DNA from: Clostridiales bacterium
GTDB lineage: Bacteria; Bacillota; Clostridia; Christensenellales; Borkfalkiaceae
Reading direction: 5' to 3'
NCBI GenBank assembly: GCA_015069485.1
Contig: SVIM01000007.1
Span: forward strand, 1-60,564
Length of the DNA: 60,564 nt
Of this stretch, positions 7,096-17,160 are shown piece after piece (positions within the stretch are counted from its first letter, which is position 1; each line of letters begins with the position of its first letter). The position numbers and the translations under genes were made by a program. The notes beneath the pieces were generated by a model. It made no database searches and was not told the origin of the DNA. It was given only the letters and a program-made list of their open reading frames with translations.

Positions 7096-7099
7096 AATA
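7074..7099. repeat. Perfect 26-bp palindrome over the gyrB -10 box
   Basis: Left arm TATTATTATAC (7074-7084), spacer TATG, right arm GTATAATAATA (7089-7099). It covers most of the promoter spacer and the -10 box, so it could be an operator or a supercoiling-sensitive cruciform. Confidence 0.7.
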
Positions 7100-7183
7100 T
7101 TAAATAAAAAAAGGTAAAAGTTCGTTAAAAATTTTATATTAAATTTACACAATTTTTAACTACGAATTAAAAGGGGATTTAAA

Positions 7184-9109
7184 ATGCCTGACAAGATTAA
7201 TTCCAATTACGACGCTAACAGTTTAAAAGCATTAAAGGGCTTAGAACCCGTACGCGAGCATCCCGGTATGTATATCGGCCCTACCGACGAAAAGGGGCTT
7301 CATTGTCTCGTTCGCGAAGTTATCGATAACTCTATCGACGAAGCGTTAGCCGGCTTTTGCGATACCATTAACGTAACCATCGCAGCCGACGGAACTTGTA
7401 TTGTAAAGGATAACGGTAGGGGTATTCCCACCGGTATAAATAAAGACGAAGGTATTTCGGGCGTAGAGCTTGCATTAACCAACCTTAACGCAGGCGGTAA
7501 ATTCGGCGGTGGTAACAAGGCGGGTGGCTACAAAATTTCCTCCGGCCTTCACGGCGTAGGCGTTTCTTGCGTTAACGCTCTTTCCGATACCTTAATTGCC
7601 GAAGTTTGCCAAAACGGCCATATTTTCCGTCAAGTCTATCATTGTGGCATCCCCGAAGAACCTTTAAAAATCGTTGGCGATACCGAAGCGACGGGAACTT
7701 CCATTGCGTTCCATCCCGACGCTACTATGTTCGAAACGATAGAATTTAATTACGAAACCTTAAAAACTCTCCTTCGTGAGTTATCCTATTTAAATAAGGG
7801 CTTAACCTTAACTCTTTCCGACTATCGCAACGAAAGCGAGCGTCACGATACTTTCTGCTACGAAGGCGGTGTAGTTCACTTTATTCAAGATATTAACAAG
7901 GGTAAAAATACTCTTTTTGCCGAACCCGTTTATTTTGAAGAAAGTGAGGGGGACGATAAATTTTTAGAAGTAGCTATTCAGTATAACGACGGCTATTCCG
8001 AACAGATTTTCCCCTTCTCAAACAACATCCGTCAACCGGACGGCGGCACGCATTTAGACGGCTTTAAGGCGGCTTTAACCAAGGTTATTAACGACGCGGG
8101 TAAACGCCTTCATATTTTAAAGGATAACGATAAGCTTTCCGGTGAAGACGTGCGCGAAGGTATAACGGCAGTCGTTTCCGTAAAAATTGCCGACGCCCAG
8201 TACGAAAGCCAAACCAAGGCAAAGCTTTGCTCTACCTACGTTCGTGGCTTCGTTCATAAAGCGGTGGTAGATAAGTTTGGAACTTATTTAGAAGAGCACC
8301 CCGCTGAAACGAGAGAGCTTATTATGCGTTGCTTAACTGCCCAAAGGGCAAGGGACGCGGCAAGACAGGCCCGTGAAGAAACGAGAAGAAAGGGAGTTTT
8401 AGAATCAACTAAGCTTCCCGGTAAGCTTGCCGACTGTTCCGATAAACGCTCTGAGCTTTGCGAAATTTATATTGTAGAGGGCGACTCTGCAGGCGGTACC
8501 GCAAAGCAGGGTAGAGATAGGCGTTTCCAAGCAATTCTTCCTTTGCGCGGTAAAATTTTAAACGTAGAAAAGGTAAGAATTCACCGTGCTCTTGAAAACG
8601 AAGAAATTAAGGCTATGATAACGGCTTTCGGTTGCGGTATTCAAGAAAACTTTGACGAAAGCAAATTAAGATACGACAGAATTATAATTATGACGGACGC
8701 CGACGTAGACGGCTCTCATATACGAATTTTACTTTTAACTTTCTTCTTCCGCTATATGCGTCCCCTCGTTGAAAACGGCCACGTATATGCGGCGCAACCC
8801 CCCTTATATAAGGTAAGCGGAAAGGGTATTCCCGATACCTATCTTTATAACGACAAGGCGCTTGAAGAATTTAGGGAAACGCACCCCGGCAAATTTAATT
8901 TGCAACGCTACAAGGGCTTGGGCGAAATGAACAAGGAACAGCTTTGGGAAACTACTATGGACCCTGCTAAACGAACTCTTGTAAGAATCAACGTGCAGGA
9001 TGCGGTAGAAGCAGACAGAATGTTCTCTCTGCTTATGGGTGAACAGCCCGAGCTTCGCCGTCAGTTTATCGAAGAAAATGCAAAGCTCGTTGAAGAACTC
9101 GACGTATAA
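7184..9109 (+). CDS. gyrB: DNA gyrase subunit B
   Basis: 641-residue type IIA topoisomerase ATPase subunit. GHKL ATPase domain: Glu45 and Asn49 in REVIDNS, DNGRGIP (76-82) and the ATP lid ending in SSGLHGVGV (119-127). TOPRIM domain: EGDSAGG near 431-437 and DADVDGSHI near 505. With GyrA it introduces negative supercoils. ParE is the alternative, but the placement directly before gyrA and the absence of a second pair here favour GyrB. An AAGGGG ribosome site precedes the ATG. gyrA follows 11 bases after the stop, so the two are cotranscribed. Confidence 0.93.
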   Translation: MPDKINSNYDANSLKALKGLEPVREHPGMYIGPTDEKGLHCLVREVIDNSIDEALAGFCDTINVTIAADGTCIVKDNGRGIPTGINKDEGISGVELALTNLNAGGKFGGGNKAGGYKISSGLHGVGVSCVNALSDTLIAEVCQNGHIFRQVYHCGIPEEPLKIVGDTEATGTSIAFHPDATMFETIEFNYETLKTLLRELSYLNKGLTLTLSDYRNESERHDTFCYEGGVVHFIQDINKGKNTLFAEPVYFEESEGDDKFLEVAIQYNDGYSEQIFPFSNNIRQPDGGTHLDGFKAALTKVINDAGKRLHILKDNDKLSGEDVREGITAVVSVKIADAQYESQTKAKLCSTYVRGFVHKAVVDKFGTYLEEHPAETRELIMRCLTAQRARDAARQAREETRRKGVLESTKLPGKLADCSDKRSELCEIYIVEGDSAGGTAKQGRDRRFQAILPLRGKILNVEKVRIHRALENEEIKAMITAFGCGIQENFDESKLRYDRIIIMTDADVDGSHIRILLLTFFFRYMRPLVENGHVYAAQPPLYKVSGKGIPDTYLYNDKALEEFRETHPGKFNLQRYKGLGEMNKEQLWETTMDPAKRTLVRINVQDAVEADRMFSLLMGEQPELRRQFIEENAKLVEELDV

Positions 9110-9120
9110 GGAGAAAGAAA

Positions 9121-11700
9121 ATGGCTAAAAAACAGACGAGTCCTGAACTCACCGAAGAATTTAGAAAAACGCTAGAACTTACCAAAATGATTGACGTCGA
9201 GGTGGACGAGGAGCTTAAAAAATCCTTTATTGCTTATGCAATGGCAGTAAACGTTTCCCGCGCTATTCCCGACGTACGCGACGGTTTAAAACCCGTTCAT
9301 AGAAGAATACTTTATTCAATGCACGAGCTTGGCTTGTATAACGATAAGGCGTACAGAAAGTGCGCGCGTATCGTCGGTGACTGTATGGGTAAATACCATC
9401 CTCACGGCGATAGCTCCGTTTACGACGCTTTGGTTAGACTCGCGCAAGATTTCTCTATAAACTTCCCCCTTGTCGAAGGTCAAGGTAACTTTGGCTCGGT
9501 CGACGGCGACCCTGCCGCGGCAATGCGTTATACCGAAGCAAAGCTTGCAAAGCTCTCTGCCGAAATGCTCCGCGATTTAGATAAGGATACCGTAGATTTT
9601 TATCCCACCTTCGACGATACGGGTATGCAGCCCACCGTGCTTCCTTCACGCTTTCCAAACATGCTCGTAAACGGCTCTGACGGTATTGCGGTCGGTATGG
9701 CAACCAATATCCCCCCTCATAATTTAGGCGAAGTTATCGACGGTGTTTGCGCTATGATCGATAATCCCGAAATTGAAGTGGACGAGCTTATGAATTACAT
9801 CCCCGCGCCCGACTTCCCTACCGGCGCTCAAATTATGGGCAGAAGCGGTATAAGAAAGGCGTATAAAACGGGACGCGGAAGCATAATTCTTCGCTCTAAA
9901 TGCGATATTGAAGAATACCAAAGCGGAAACCAAACGAGAACGAGAATTATCGTTACCGAAATTCCATATCAAGTAAACAAGGCAAAGCTTATCGAAAGTA
10001 TTGCAGATTTAGTTAAGGATAAGCGCATAGAAGGCATTTCCGATATCAGGGAAGAATCTGATAAAGACGGTATGCGCATAGTTATAGAAGTTAAAAAGGA
10101 TGCAAACGCGCAAGTCGTTTTAAATATGCTCTACAAGCATACCAACTTGCAGGTTTCCGACGGGCTTATAATGCTTGCGCTCGTTGACGGCACTCCCAAG
10201 CTTTTAAACTTAAAGGAATTTATTTATTACTACCTTGAACACCAAAAGGAAATTATTAGAAGAAGAACTAAGTTCGACTTAAATAAAACGGAAGAGCACG
10301 CTCATATTTTGCGTGGCTTGGTAATTGCGCAGGCAAGCATAGACGAGGTTGTTGAAGTTTGTAAAAACGCTATCGATAAAGCGGACTGCGTGCAAAAATT
10401 AGTAGCGAATTTCGAGCTTGACGAACGCCAAGCAAACGCCGTTGCAGAATTAAGGTTATACCGTCTTTCTCATTTAGAGGTTGATAAGCTCACCGACGAG
10501 CTTGCTCAATTAGAAGCAACCATCGTTGACTTAAAGGATATTCTTGCAAACGAAAGCCGTGTGTTAGAAATTATTAGAACGGACTTATTAGAAATAAAGC
10601 GTAAATATCCTTCCGAAAGAAAAACGGAAATTTGCGTAGATTACAGCGCTATTGAAGACGCTGACTTAATTCCCGTAGAGCAAGTAGTTATTTCCTTAAC
10701 TCACTCTGGCTATGTAAAACGCCTTCCTGTTGCCGAATATAAGGCACAGCATAGGGGCGGTATGGGTATAACTGCACATAAGCCCAAGGATGAAGATTTC
10801 GTAGAGCAGATGTTCGTTTGCTCCTCTCACGATAATATCTTGCTATTTAGTAGCTTAGGTAAAGTATATCTTATAAAGGGCTACGAAATTCCCGAAGCTG
10901 CCCGTACGGCGCGCGGTAGAGCAATAGTAAATATCGTGCAAATCGCTCAGGACGAAAAAATTAATACCTTAATCCCTATTCCCGAAAACGCAGAAGGCTT
11001 TATTGCATTTGCAACCAAAAACGGACAAATTAAAAAGACTGCCGTTTCCGAATTTGCTCGCATCAACCGCAACGGCAAAATTGCAATTAACCTTCACGAA
11101 GGCGACGAGCTTATCTCCGTTCAATTCACAACGGGCGATAACGAGCTTATTATTGCTTCTAAGGAAGGTAAGTGCATACGCTTCCACGAAAGCGACGTAA
11201 GAGCAATGGGCAGGGATACCGCAGGCGTTAAGGCAATGAACTTAAACGAAGGCGACAACCTTGTAGATATGCTCGTAGTTGACGAGAATAAGGATATTTT
11301 AACGGTAACCTCGCAAGGCTTTGGTAAGCGTTCCTCGTTAGAGGATTACAGGCTTCAGGGCAGAGCAGGCAAAGGCATTAAGGCGGGCGTATTTAACGAT
11401 ATAACCGGTAATTTAGTAAACTTAAAGCAGGTTACCGACGAAGACGACGTTATGATTATTTCCGATACGGGAACGATTATAAGAATGCATTGCGACTCTA
11501 TTTCAAAAATAGGTAGAAATACAAAGGGTGTAAGGCTAATGCGCCTTAAAGAAGGCGTTGTGGCAACAGTTGCTATAACCGAGCGTGAAGACGAAGAGGA
11601 AGTTGCAACTCCCGAAGAAACTATTACGGAAGCCGAGGCAGTAGAATTAGAAGAAACTGCAGAAGAAACTGCAACCGAAGCTAATTCCACCGAAGAATAA
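9121..11700 (+). CDS. gyrA: DNA gyrase subunit A with acidic tail
   Basis: 859-residue breakage-rejoining subunit. Catalytic tyrosine Tyr137 lies in AAMRYTEA. The quinolone-determining region reads [10 protein letters not shown] (93-102), with the unmutated Ser98 and Asp102 of sensitive enzymes. The C-terminal beta-pinwheel has the GyrA box in the degenerate form QHRGGMG (543-549) rather than QRRGGKG. Residues from about 820 to 859 form an acidic Glu/Thr/Ala tail; in E. coli an acidic tail modulates DNA wrapping. The tail shares a 20-base identical run with the ribF tail (see findings). The ribosome site AAGGAG overlaps the end of gyrB's downstream spacer. Confidence 0.94.
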   Translation: MAKKQTSPELTEEFRKTLELTKMIDVEVDEELKKSFIAYAMAVNVSRAIPDVRDGLKPVHRRILYSMHELGLYNDKAYRKCARIVGDCMGKYHPHGDSSVYDALVRLAQDFSINFPLVEGQGNFGSVDGDPAAAMRYTEAKLAKLSAEMLRDLDKDTVDFYPTFDDTGMQPTVLPSRFPNMLVNGSDGIAVGMATNIPPHNLGEVIDGVCAMIDNPEIEVDELMNYIPAPDFPTGAQIMGRSGIRKAYKTGRGSIILRSKCDIEEYQSGNQTRTRIIVTEIPYQVNKAKLIESIADLVKDKRIEGISDIREESDKDGMRIVIEVKKDANAQVVLNMLYKHTNLQVSDGLIMLALVDGTPKLLNLKEFIYYYLEHQKEIIRRRTKFDLNKTEEHAHILRGLVIAQASIDEVVEVCKNAIDKADCVQKLVANFELDERQANAVAELRLYRLSHLEVDKLTDELAQLEATIVDLKDILANESRVLEIIRTDLLEIKRKYPSERKTEICVDYSAIEDADLIPVEQVVISLTHSGYVKRLPVAEYKAQHRGGMGITAHKPKDEDFVEQMFVCSSHDNILLFSSLGKVYLIKGYEIPEAARTARGRAIVNIVQIAQDEKINTLIPIPENAEGFIAFATKNGQIKKTAVSEFARINRNGKIAINLHEGDELISVQFTTGDNELIIASKEGKCIRFHESDVRAMGRDTAGVKAMNLNEGDNLVDMLVVDENKDILTVTSQGFGKRSSLEDYRLQGRAGKGIKAGVFNDITGNLVNLKQVTDEDDVMIISDTGTIIRMHCDSISKIGRNTKGVRLMRLKEGVVATVAITEREDEEEVATPEETITEAEAVELEETAEETATEANSTEE

Positions 11701-11712
11701 TTAAATTTAAAT

Positions 11713-11756
11713 AAAAGCCCCCACGCAATCGTCACGGTTTCGTAGGGGCTTTTAAT
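11713..11756 (+). terminator. Terminator of gyrA
   Basis: Stem AAAAGCCCC/GGGGCTTTT with a 20-base loop region (11713-11753) followed by T-rich sequence. Confidence 0.8.
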
Positions 11757-11810
11757 TTTGTTAATAAACTAATAAAAAACCTGCCTATCGCGTATAAGGC
11801 AAGTAAATTT

Positions 11811-11840
11811 AAAGCCACCGTTTACAAAAACGGTGGCTTT
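11811..11840 (-). terminator. Terminator of the P-type ATPase gene
   Basis: Perfect stem AAAGCCACCGTTT/AAACGGTGGCTTT around a 4-base loop, 20 bases after the stop codon on the minus strand. Confidence 0.82.
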
Positions 11841-11860
11841 ATTGCAATTTAATTTAGCAT

Positions 11861-14503
11861 TTAACTTTTTTTCTTTTCGCCTGTAGAAGAAGGCATAATA
11901 GTTTGCATTATATTTATCAGGAAGGTAGATATCGGGAAGGCGGCTTGAATAACCACTATAATAATTAAAACCTTAGTATAGTCCCACTCAATATTGCTCC
12001 AACCGTTATAGAATAAATCGCCCAAAACGGGTACGGTAAAGGCAACCAATCCCAAAATCGCCATAGAAATAAACAGTACTAACCTAAATAGGTTAAAGGG
12101 TTGGCAAACTCTGCAAAGCATAACAAGGCCGGAAAAGGTTAACACAACCGTACACATTGCCATATAATAAGGCTCAAACGTTACGTAATCAATTACGTTT
12201 AGCAAATACATACTCATAACGCAAAGCGTCATCAAAATTGCGCCCGGTACGGCTCGGCTTATAGTATGCGTAATAAATTTACCTTGCACTCTCTCGTTGT
12301 TAGGCTGAAGCGAAAGTGCGGTAGAAGGTACTGCAATTACTATAAATTCTAAAAGCAATAGGTTTTGTGGCATAAATAGGTAAGGCATACCGTTCAATAT
12401 GCAAATGGTTGCAAGTAAAGCGGTAAACAGCGTTTTCATCAAGTAAAGGGAAGCGGAGTTTTTAATATTATTAATAACTCGCCTACCTTCTCCAACAACC
12501 TTTGGCATAGAATTAAAGTTATTGTCCATAAGCACCAAGTGGCTTACGTTTCGCGCTGCTTCGCTACCGGACGCGACCGAAATTGCGCAATCGGCTTCCT
12601 TCAACGCCAAAATATCGTTTACGCCGTCCCCCGTCATAGCAACGGTGTTGCCCGCCGACTTAATAGAGCGCACCAAAATCGCCTTTTGCTCGGGTGTAAC
12701 TCTGCCAAAAACGGTGTATTTATTTGCAACCGTTTCAATTTCCTTGTCGTTTAATCCTTCAAGCGAAATAAATTTATTTGCGTTTTGTATTCCCGCACGC
12801 CTTGCAACCTCCGCAACGGTTATGGGGTTATCGCCGGAAATAACCTTTACTGCAACGTCGTTATCCTTAAACCATTTTATTGTGGCAATAGCGTCTTCTC
12901 TAATATTGTCTGCAATAGAAATTATTGCAATCGGCTTAAATAGGCTAGGAAGCTTATCGCCTTGAATCATAGAAGAAGAATGCGCAAGCACTAAAACTCT
13001 CAATCCCATCTGAGCGTACTGCTTAACTATTCTTTCCACCTTTTGGGGTAAGGGCTTTAACACGAATTCAGGCGCGCCAAAGCAAAAAGTTCCAACGCCG
13101 TCAAAGCTTACTGCCGAAAGCTTTCTCTTTGAAGAAAATGGAATTTTAGCCCTAGGGGTTAACACCTCGTTATAGCCAAAATGATTATATAATGCAATGC
13201 TCGTTTGGTTGTTATCTTCAAGTGCGGCAAGCATACTGCCCATAATATCGTTTAACGAATACTCGCCAACGGTATTTAAAATAACGCAATCGTTAACGCG
13301 CATTTGTCCGTCGGTAATAGTTCCCGTTTTGTCAAGGCATAATACGTTAACCCTTGCAAGCATTTCCAACGAATATAAATCTTGCACCAAGGTATTGTGC
13401 TTCGTAAGTCTAAACACGCCTATGGCAAGCGCAATACTAGTTAGCAGCAGCATACCCGAAGGTATCATACCTATAACTACGGCGCAGGTTCTTTGTAGCG
13501 CAAAGTTAATTTCTTCGTTAAATATAAACGATTCAACGCCAAGCGCAGGGTCGTAATTGTTTTTAGTAATAATAAAAATACCAATAGCAATAACGATAAT
13601 AGCCACGGAAATAACCTTTATTATAAGCTGAATAGAATTCATCAACTCGCTATTAGGGCGTTTATACTTTTTAGCTTTAGAGGTAAGCTTGTTAATATAA
13701 GTTTCTTTGCCAACCTTTTCAACCCTAAATTTGCCGTTTCCGCTTGCAATATAACTGCCTGCATATAAAACGTCGCCAACCTTTTTCTTAATGGCGATAG
13801 ATTCGCCCGTAAGCAACGATTCGTTTACTTCTACCGTACCTTCTGCCAAAATGCAGTCCGTAGGCACTTGGTTACCCGTTTCAAGCAAAATTACGTCGTC
13901 TAAAACAATCTCGCCCGTGGGAATTTCTAAGGTTTCGCCGTTTCGTATAACCTTCGTGGTAGAGGTCGCTAAAACGGCAAGCTTATCAATCGAAAGCTTT
14001 GCGCGTATTTCCTGAAAAATTCCAACGAAAATATTTGCCGAGGTTATTAAAAGTACCAAATAGTTCGTAACGCCCTGCGTGCCTGCAATCATAAGCGCAA
14101 TGCCCGCTAAAAGGCATAAAAGGTTAAAAAAAGTACAAATATTTCCGATAAAAATACTCGCGTAGGATTTAGAATATTTTTTATCCGTGTCGTTAAAAAG
14201 GTATTGCTTAAAACGGGTTTGCACCTGCCCCGTAGTAAGCCCCTTGTTAAGCTTTGGCGACCACCTGTCAATTTTAATTTTGTGCTTAATTTTGTGGTGA
14301 TGCTTAAAGTTTTTTATATATTTTTCCTTTTTAAAGTTTTCCTCGGCAGGTATATCAACCTCTTCAATACCGTCTTCTCCGGGGAACAAGCCTATTTGCT
14401 TTACGCTATCCGTTTCCAGCGTGGCGGTTGCCTCGGCTACGGCGGCTTCGCTTTTTTCAGGCTCGTCTTTTTTACCGTTAGATTTAAAATAAATTTTACT
14501 CAT
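11861..14503 (-). CDS. CtpE-like cation-transporting P-type ATPase
   Basis: 880-residue P-type ATPase. Actuator motif TGES at 232-235, phosphorylated Asp391 in DKTGTIT, hinge motif TGDGVND at 624-630, and about ten membrane helices. The helix-4 stretch IPSGMLLLTSIALAIGVFRL matches the CtpE/Exp7 subgroup (family knowledge), which has been linked to calcium uptake in mycobacteria; substrate here is inference. The N-terminal 75 residues before GLTTGQV are an unusual charged extension ending in a His/Lys-rich patch (HHHKIKHK), possibly a metal- or lipid-contacting segment. GGAAGG precedes the ATG. Monocistronic, divergent from serS. Confidence 0.87.
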   Translation of the reverse strand: MSKIYFKSNGKKDEPEKSEAAVAEATATLETDSVKQIGLFPGEDGIEEVDIPAEENFKKEKYIKNFKHHHKIKHKIKIDRWSPKLNKGLTTGQVQTRFKQYLFNDTDKKYSKSYASIFIGNICTFFNLLCLLAGIALMIAGTQGVTNYLVLLITSANIFVGIFQEIRAKLSIDKLAVLATSTTKVIRNGETLEIPTGEIVLDDVILLETGNQVPTDCILAEGTVEVNESLLTGESIAIKKKVGDVLYAGSYIASGNGKFRVEKVGKETYINKLTSKAKKYKRPNSELMNSIQLIIKVISVAIIVIAIGIFIITKNNYDPALGVESFIFNEEINFALQRTCAVVIGMIPSGMLLLTSIALAIGVFRLTKHNTLVQDLYSLEMLARVNVLCLDKTGTITDGQMRVNDCVILNTVGEYSLNDIMGSMLAALEDNNQTSIALYNHFGYNEVLTPRAKIPFSSKRKLSAVSFDGVGTFCFGAPEFVLKPLPQKVERIVKQYAQMGLRVLVLAHSSSMIQGDKLPSLFKPIAIISIADNIREDAIATIKWFKDNDVAVKVISGDNPITVAEVARRAGIQNANKFISLEGLNDKEIETVANKYTVFGRVTPEQKAILVRSIKSAGNTVAMTGDGVNDILALKEADCAISVASGSEAARNVSHLVLMDNNFNSMPKVVGEGRRVINNIKNSASLYLMKTLFTALLATICILNGMPYLFMPQNLLLLEFIVIAVPSTALSLQPNNERVQGKFITHTISRAVPGAILMTLCVMSMYLLNVIDYVTFEPYYMAMCTVVLTFSGLVMLCRVCQPFNLFRLVLFISMAILGLVAFTVPVLGDLFYNGWSNIEWDYTKVLIIIVVIQAAFPISTFLINIMQTIMPSSTGEKKKS

Positions 14504-14563
14504 AAACCTTCCAAAAAGGCAAAATTTTATTCTGCCTTGTCGTAATTTATTTATAATAAATTA

Positions 14564-14592
14564 ATTATATCACAACTTGTATTTTTTTTCAA
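14564..14592 (-). promoter_or_regulatory. P-type ATPase promoter
   Basis: Minus strand TTGAAA (14592-14587), 17-base spacer, TATAAT (14569-14564). Confidence 0.7.
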
Positions 14593-14611
14593 CACAATTA
14601 TTGCAAATTAA

Positions 14612-14640
14612 TTGCTTTTACTCTTTTTTTAAAGTATAAT
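14612..14640 (+). promoter_or_regulatory. serS promoter
   Basis: TTGCTT (14612-14617), 17-base spacer, TATAAT (14635-14640). The leader is only about 20 bases, so no T-box element can be present. Confidence 0.7.
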
Positions 14641-14668
14641 TATTTAGAAATTATGTAGGAGTATCGCT

Positions 14669-15964
14669 ATGATTGATATAAATATTATAAGGACAAACCC
14701 TGAACTTGTTAAAGAAAATATTAAAAAGAAGTTTCAAGATAAAAAATTACCTCTTGTAGACGAAATTATTGAACTCGACGCTAAAAAGCGCGCTCTTCAA
14801 CAGGAAGGCGACAAGCGCCGTGCAGACAGAAATATTTTAGCAAAGCAAATCGGCGCTTTAATGCGTGAAAAAAAGGTGGAAGAAGCTGAACAGGCAAAGC
14901 TTGCATCCAAGCAAAATAACGAAAGAATTGCTCAAATCGAAGCGGAAATGACGGAAGTAGAGGCTTTATTAAAAAAGCATATGCTTTCTATTCCCAACTT
15001 TATTGCAGACGACGTTCCCTTAGGTAAGGACGATAGCCAAAACGTAGAGTGGAACGTTTACGGCAAGCCCGAAGAAAAGCCCTTCAAAGTACCCTATCAT
15101 CTCGATATTTTAGAAAATCTTAACGGCATAGATTTGGATGCGGCAAGAAGAACCTCCGGCAACGGCTTTTACTACTTAACCGGCGATATCGCTCGCCTTC
15201 ACTCCGCAGTATTAACCTACGCCCGTGATTTTATGATCGATAAGGGCTTTACCTACTGTATTCCCCCTTATATGATTCGCTCGGACGTAGTTTCAGGCGT
15301 TATGTCCTTTGAAGAAATGGAAGGCATGATGTATAAAATCGAAGGTGAAGATTTATACCTTATCGGCACTAGCGAGCACTCTATGATAGGCAGATTTATG
15401 AACACTATCATGGACGAAAATGCTTTACCTCAAACCTTAACCTCCTATTCGCCCTGCTTTAGAAAGGAAAAGGGTGCTCACGGAATAGAAGAAAGGGGTA
15501 TTTACCGTATTCACCAGTTCGAAAAGCAAGAAATGATAGTAATTTGCAAGCCCGAAGAAAGCAATCTTTGGTACGAAAAAATGTGGCAATACACCGTCGA
15601 ATTATTCGTTTCTATGCAAATCCCCGTAAGAACCTTAGTTTGTTGCTCGGGCGACTTGGCTGACTTAAAGCACAAAAGCTTGGATGTGGAAGCGTGGTCT
15701 CCCCGCCAAAAGAAGTATTTTGAAGTTGGTAGCTGTTCAAACTTAACCGACGCGCAGGCAAGAAGATTAGGTATCCGCTATAAAAATTCGCAAACCGGTA
15801 AAAACGAATTTGCTCACACCTTAAACAACACCGTAGTTGCTCCCCCCAGAATGCTTATCGCATTTTTAGAAAATCACTTACAAGCCGACGGTAGCGTTTA
15901 CATCCCCGAAGTTTTACGCCCCTATATGGGCGGAAAGGAATATATCCTTCCTAAAACGAAATAA
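14669..15964 (+). CDS. serS: Seryl-tRNA synthetase
   Basis: 431-residue class II aminoacyl-tRNA synthetase that charges tRNA-Ser (and tRNA-Sec where present). The N-terminal 110 residues are the charged two-helix coiled coil that grips the long variable arm of tRNA-Ser. The catalytic domain shows motif 2 around FRKEKGAHG and the C-terminal motif 3 containing ALNNT-like HTLNNT and PPRMLIAFLENH. Length is normal. Ribosome site TAGGAG. It has its own promoter and terminator; unlike serS in many Firmicutes it has no T-box leader. Confidence 0.95.
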   Translation: MIDINIIRTNPELVKENIKKKFQDKKLPLVDEIIELDAKKRALQQEGDKRRADRNILAKQIGALMREKKVEEAEQAKLASKQNNERIAQIEAEMTEVEALLKKHMLSIPNFIADDVPLGKDDSQNVEWNVYGKPEEKPFKVPYHLDILENLNGIDLDAARRTSGNGFYYLTGDIARLHSAVLTYARDFMIDKGFTYCIPPYMIRSDVVSGVMSFEEMEGMMYKIEGEDLYLIGTSEHSMIGRFMNTIMDENALPQTLTSYSPCFRKEKGAHGIEERGIYRIHQFEKQEMIVICKPEESNLWYEKMWQYTVELFVSMQIPVRTLVCCSGDLADLKHKSLDVEAWSPRQKKYFEVGSCSNLTDAQARRLGIRYKNSQTGKNEFAHTLNNTVVAPPRMLIAFLENHLQADGSVYIPEVLRPYMGGKEYILPKTK

Positions 15965-15996
15965 TTTTATCGCAAAGATTAATGTAAACAAATTCT

Positions 15997-16026
15997 TACC
16001 TCCCTATTAAAAGGGAGGTATTTTTT
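15997..16026 (+). terminator. Terminator of serS
   Basis: Perfect stem TACCTCCC/GGGAGGTA (15997-16020) followed by six T. Confidence 0.9.
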
Positions 16027-16167
16027 ATAAAAAATTATACAAAAACACACCATTTAATACTAAATTATAATATAATTGAACGATATTCGACAAATTATTT
16101 ACTTAAATAAAAGCCTAAATATTAAATACTAAAACGCAAAAAAAGTTTATATAAATTTAAAAAGGCG

Positions 16168-16196
16168 TTGATATTTTATTTAGTATGTGCTATAAT
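16168..16196 (+). promoter_or_regulatory. Promoter of the exonuclease/methyltransferase pair
   Basis: TTGATA (16168-16173), 17 bases, TATAAT (16191-16196), then 10 bases to the ATG; a leader of about 3 bases is predicted. Confidence 0.75.
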
Positions 16197-16206
16197 TTAT
16201 TAGGTT

Positions 16207-17160
16207 ATGAATTTACTGTTTTTCGATATAGAATGCGCAAGCGTATTTAAAACGACGGCAAAAATATGCGCCTTCGGCTACGTTTTGTGCGACGAAAAAT
16301 TTAATATAATTGAAAAGAAGGATATACTTATCAACCCCAAGGGTAAATTTCATTTAACGGATAGAAAGGGGCAAAAGGGCTTGGTTTTACCGTACGAATA
16401 CGACTCGTTTAAAACCCAACCCGTTTTTACCGAGGTGTACCCGCAAATCTTGTCGCTTTTGCAAAATAAAGATACGGTGGTAGTGGGGCATTCAACGGTA
16501 AACGACGTAAAGTATTTAGATTTGGAAACTCGCCGTTTTAATCTTCCTTCCTTTAATTTTAATTACTCCGATACTCAAATTATTTATATGACCAAAGAAA
16601 AGGTTTTTCACCGTCAATTCGGGCTTGAATTTATTACGGAGGACTTAAGCGTAGAGTTTACGCCTCACCGTGCCGCAGACGACGCTTTTGCTACTATGAA
16701 AATTTGCGAAGCTATGTGCAAGTCCTTAAAGTGCAACTTTTTCCAGCTCGAAAAAAAGCTTGGCATTATTCACGGAAGCATTTGCGAGCATAAAATAACC
16801 CGTCCCACCTCCAAGGCGTACGATAAGTACTGTGCGGATTTGCAAATTGCAAAGCAAAAGCGCGCAAAAACAAGAACGGAGTTTTTCCGCTTCGTAAATC
16901 GCAAAAAAAGCAAAGCTACGGGTGAGCTTTCAGGTAAAATCTTTAACTTTTCCCGCGAGATTGAAGACGATTTACCTCTTGCAAAAAAGATGGTAAACGC
17001 CATTTACGATAAGGGTGGCTCGTATAGCTCAAAGCTTTCAAACTGCAACGTTTACGTATCTAACGAAAACGACGATACTACCCGAACCAAGGTTGCGTTA
17101 AGCATGGAAAGCGTCAGCGTTTTAACGCTTAATCAGGCTAAGGCGGTGCTAAATGTATAA
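16207..17160 (+). CDS. DnaQ-like 3'-5' exonuclease with C-terminal BRCT-like domain
   Basis: 317 residues. The N-terminal 175 residues are a DEDDh exonuclease: Asp7 and Glu9 in FDIE, a middle Asp in GHSTVNDVKYLD, and His154 with Asp159 in HRAADD. Residues about 240-316 read LSGKIFNFSR, then a helix, then KGGSYSSKLSNCNVYV, then a final helix; this is the BRCT pattern with its conserved GG (my reading, not a search). DnaQ-BRCT fusions occur in Firmicutes, where BRCT domains bind DNA ends or partners. There is no ribosome site, and the promoter sits 10 bases upstream. It overlaps the next gene by 8 bases. Confidence 0.8.
   Translation: MNLLFFDIECASVFKTTAKICAFGYVLCDEKFNIIEKKDILINPKGKFHLTDRKGQKGLVLPYEYDSFKTQPVFTEVYPQILSLLQNKDTVVVGHSTVNDVKYLDLETRRFNLPSFNFNYSDTQIIYMTKEKVFHRQFGLEFITEDLSVEFTPHRAADDAFATMKICEAMCKSLKCNFFQLEKKLGIIHGSICEHKITRPTSKAYDKYCADLQIAKQKRAKTRTEFFRFVNRKKSKATGELSGKIFNFSREIEDDLPLAKKMVNAIYDKGGSYSSKLSNCNVYVSNENDDTTRTKVALSMESVSVLTLNQAKAVLNV

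Noticed and set aside
14641-14668. Possible T-box leader of serS
   Set aside because: The promoter leaves only about 20 bases of leader; no room for a T-box.
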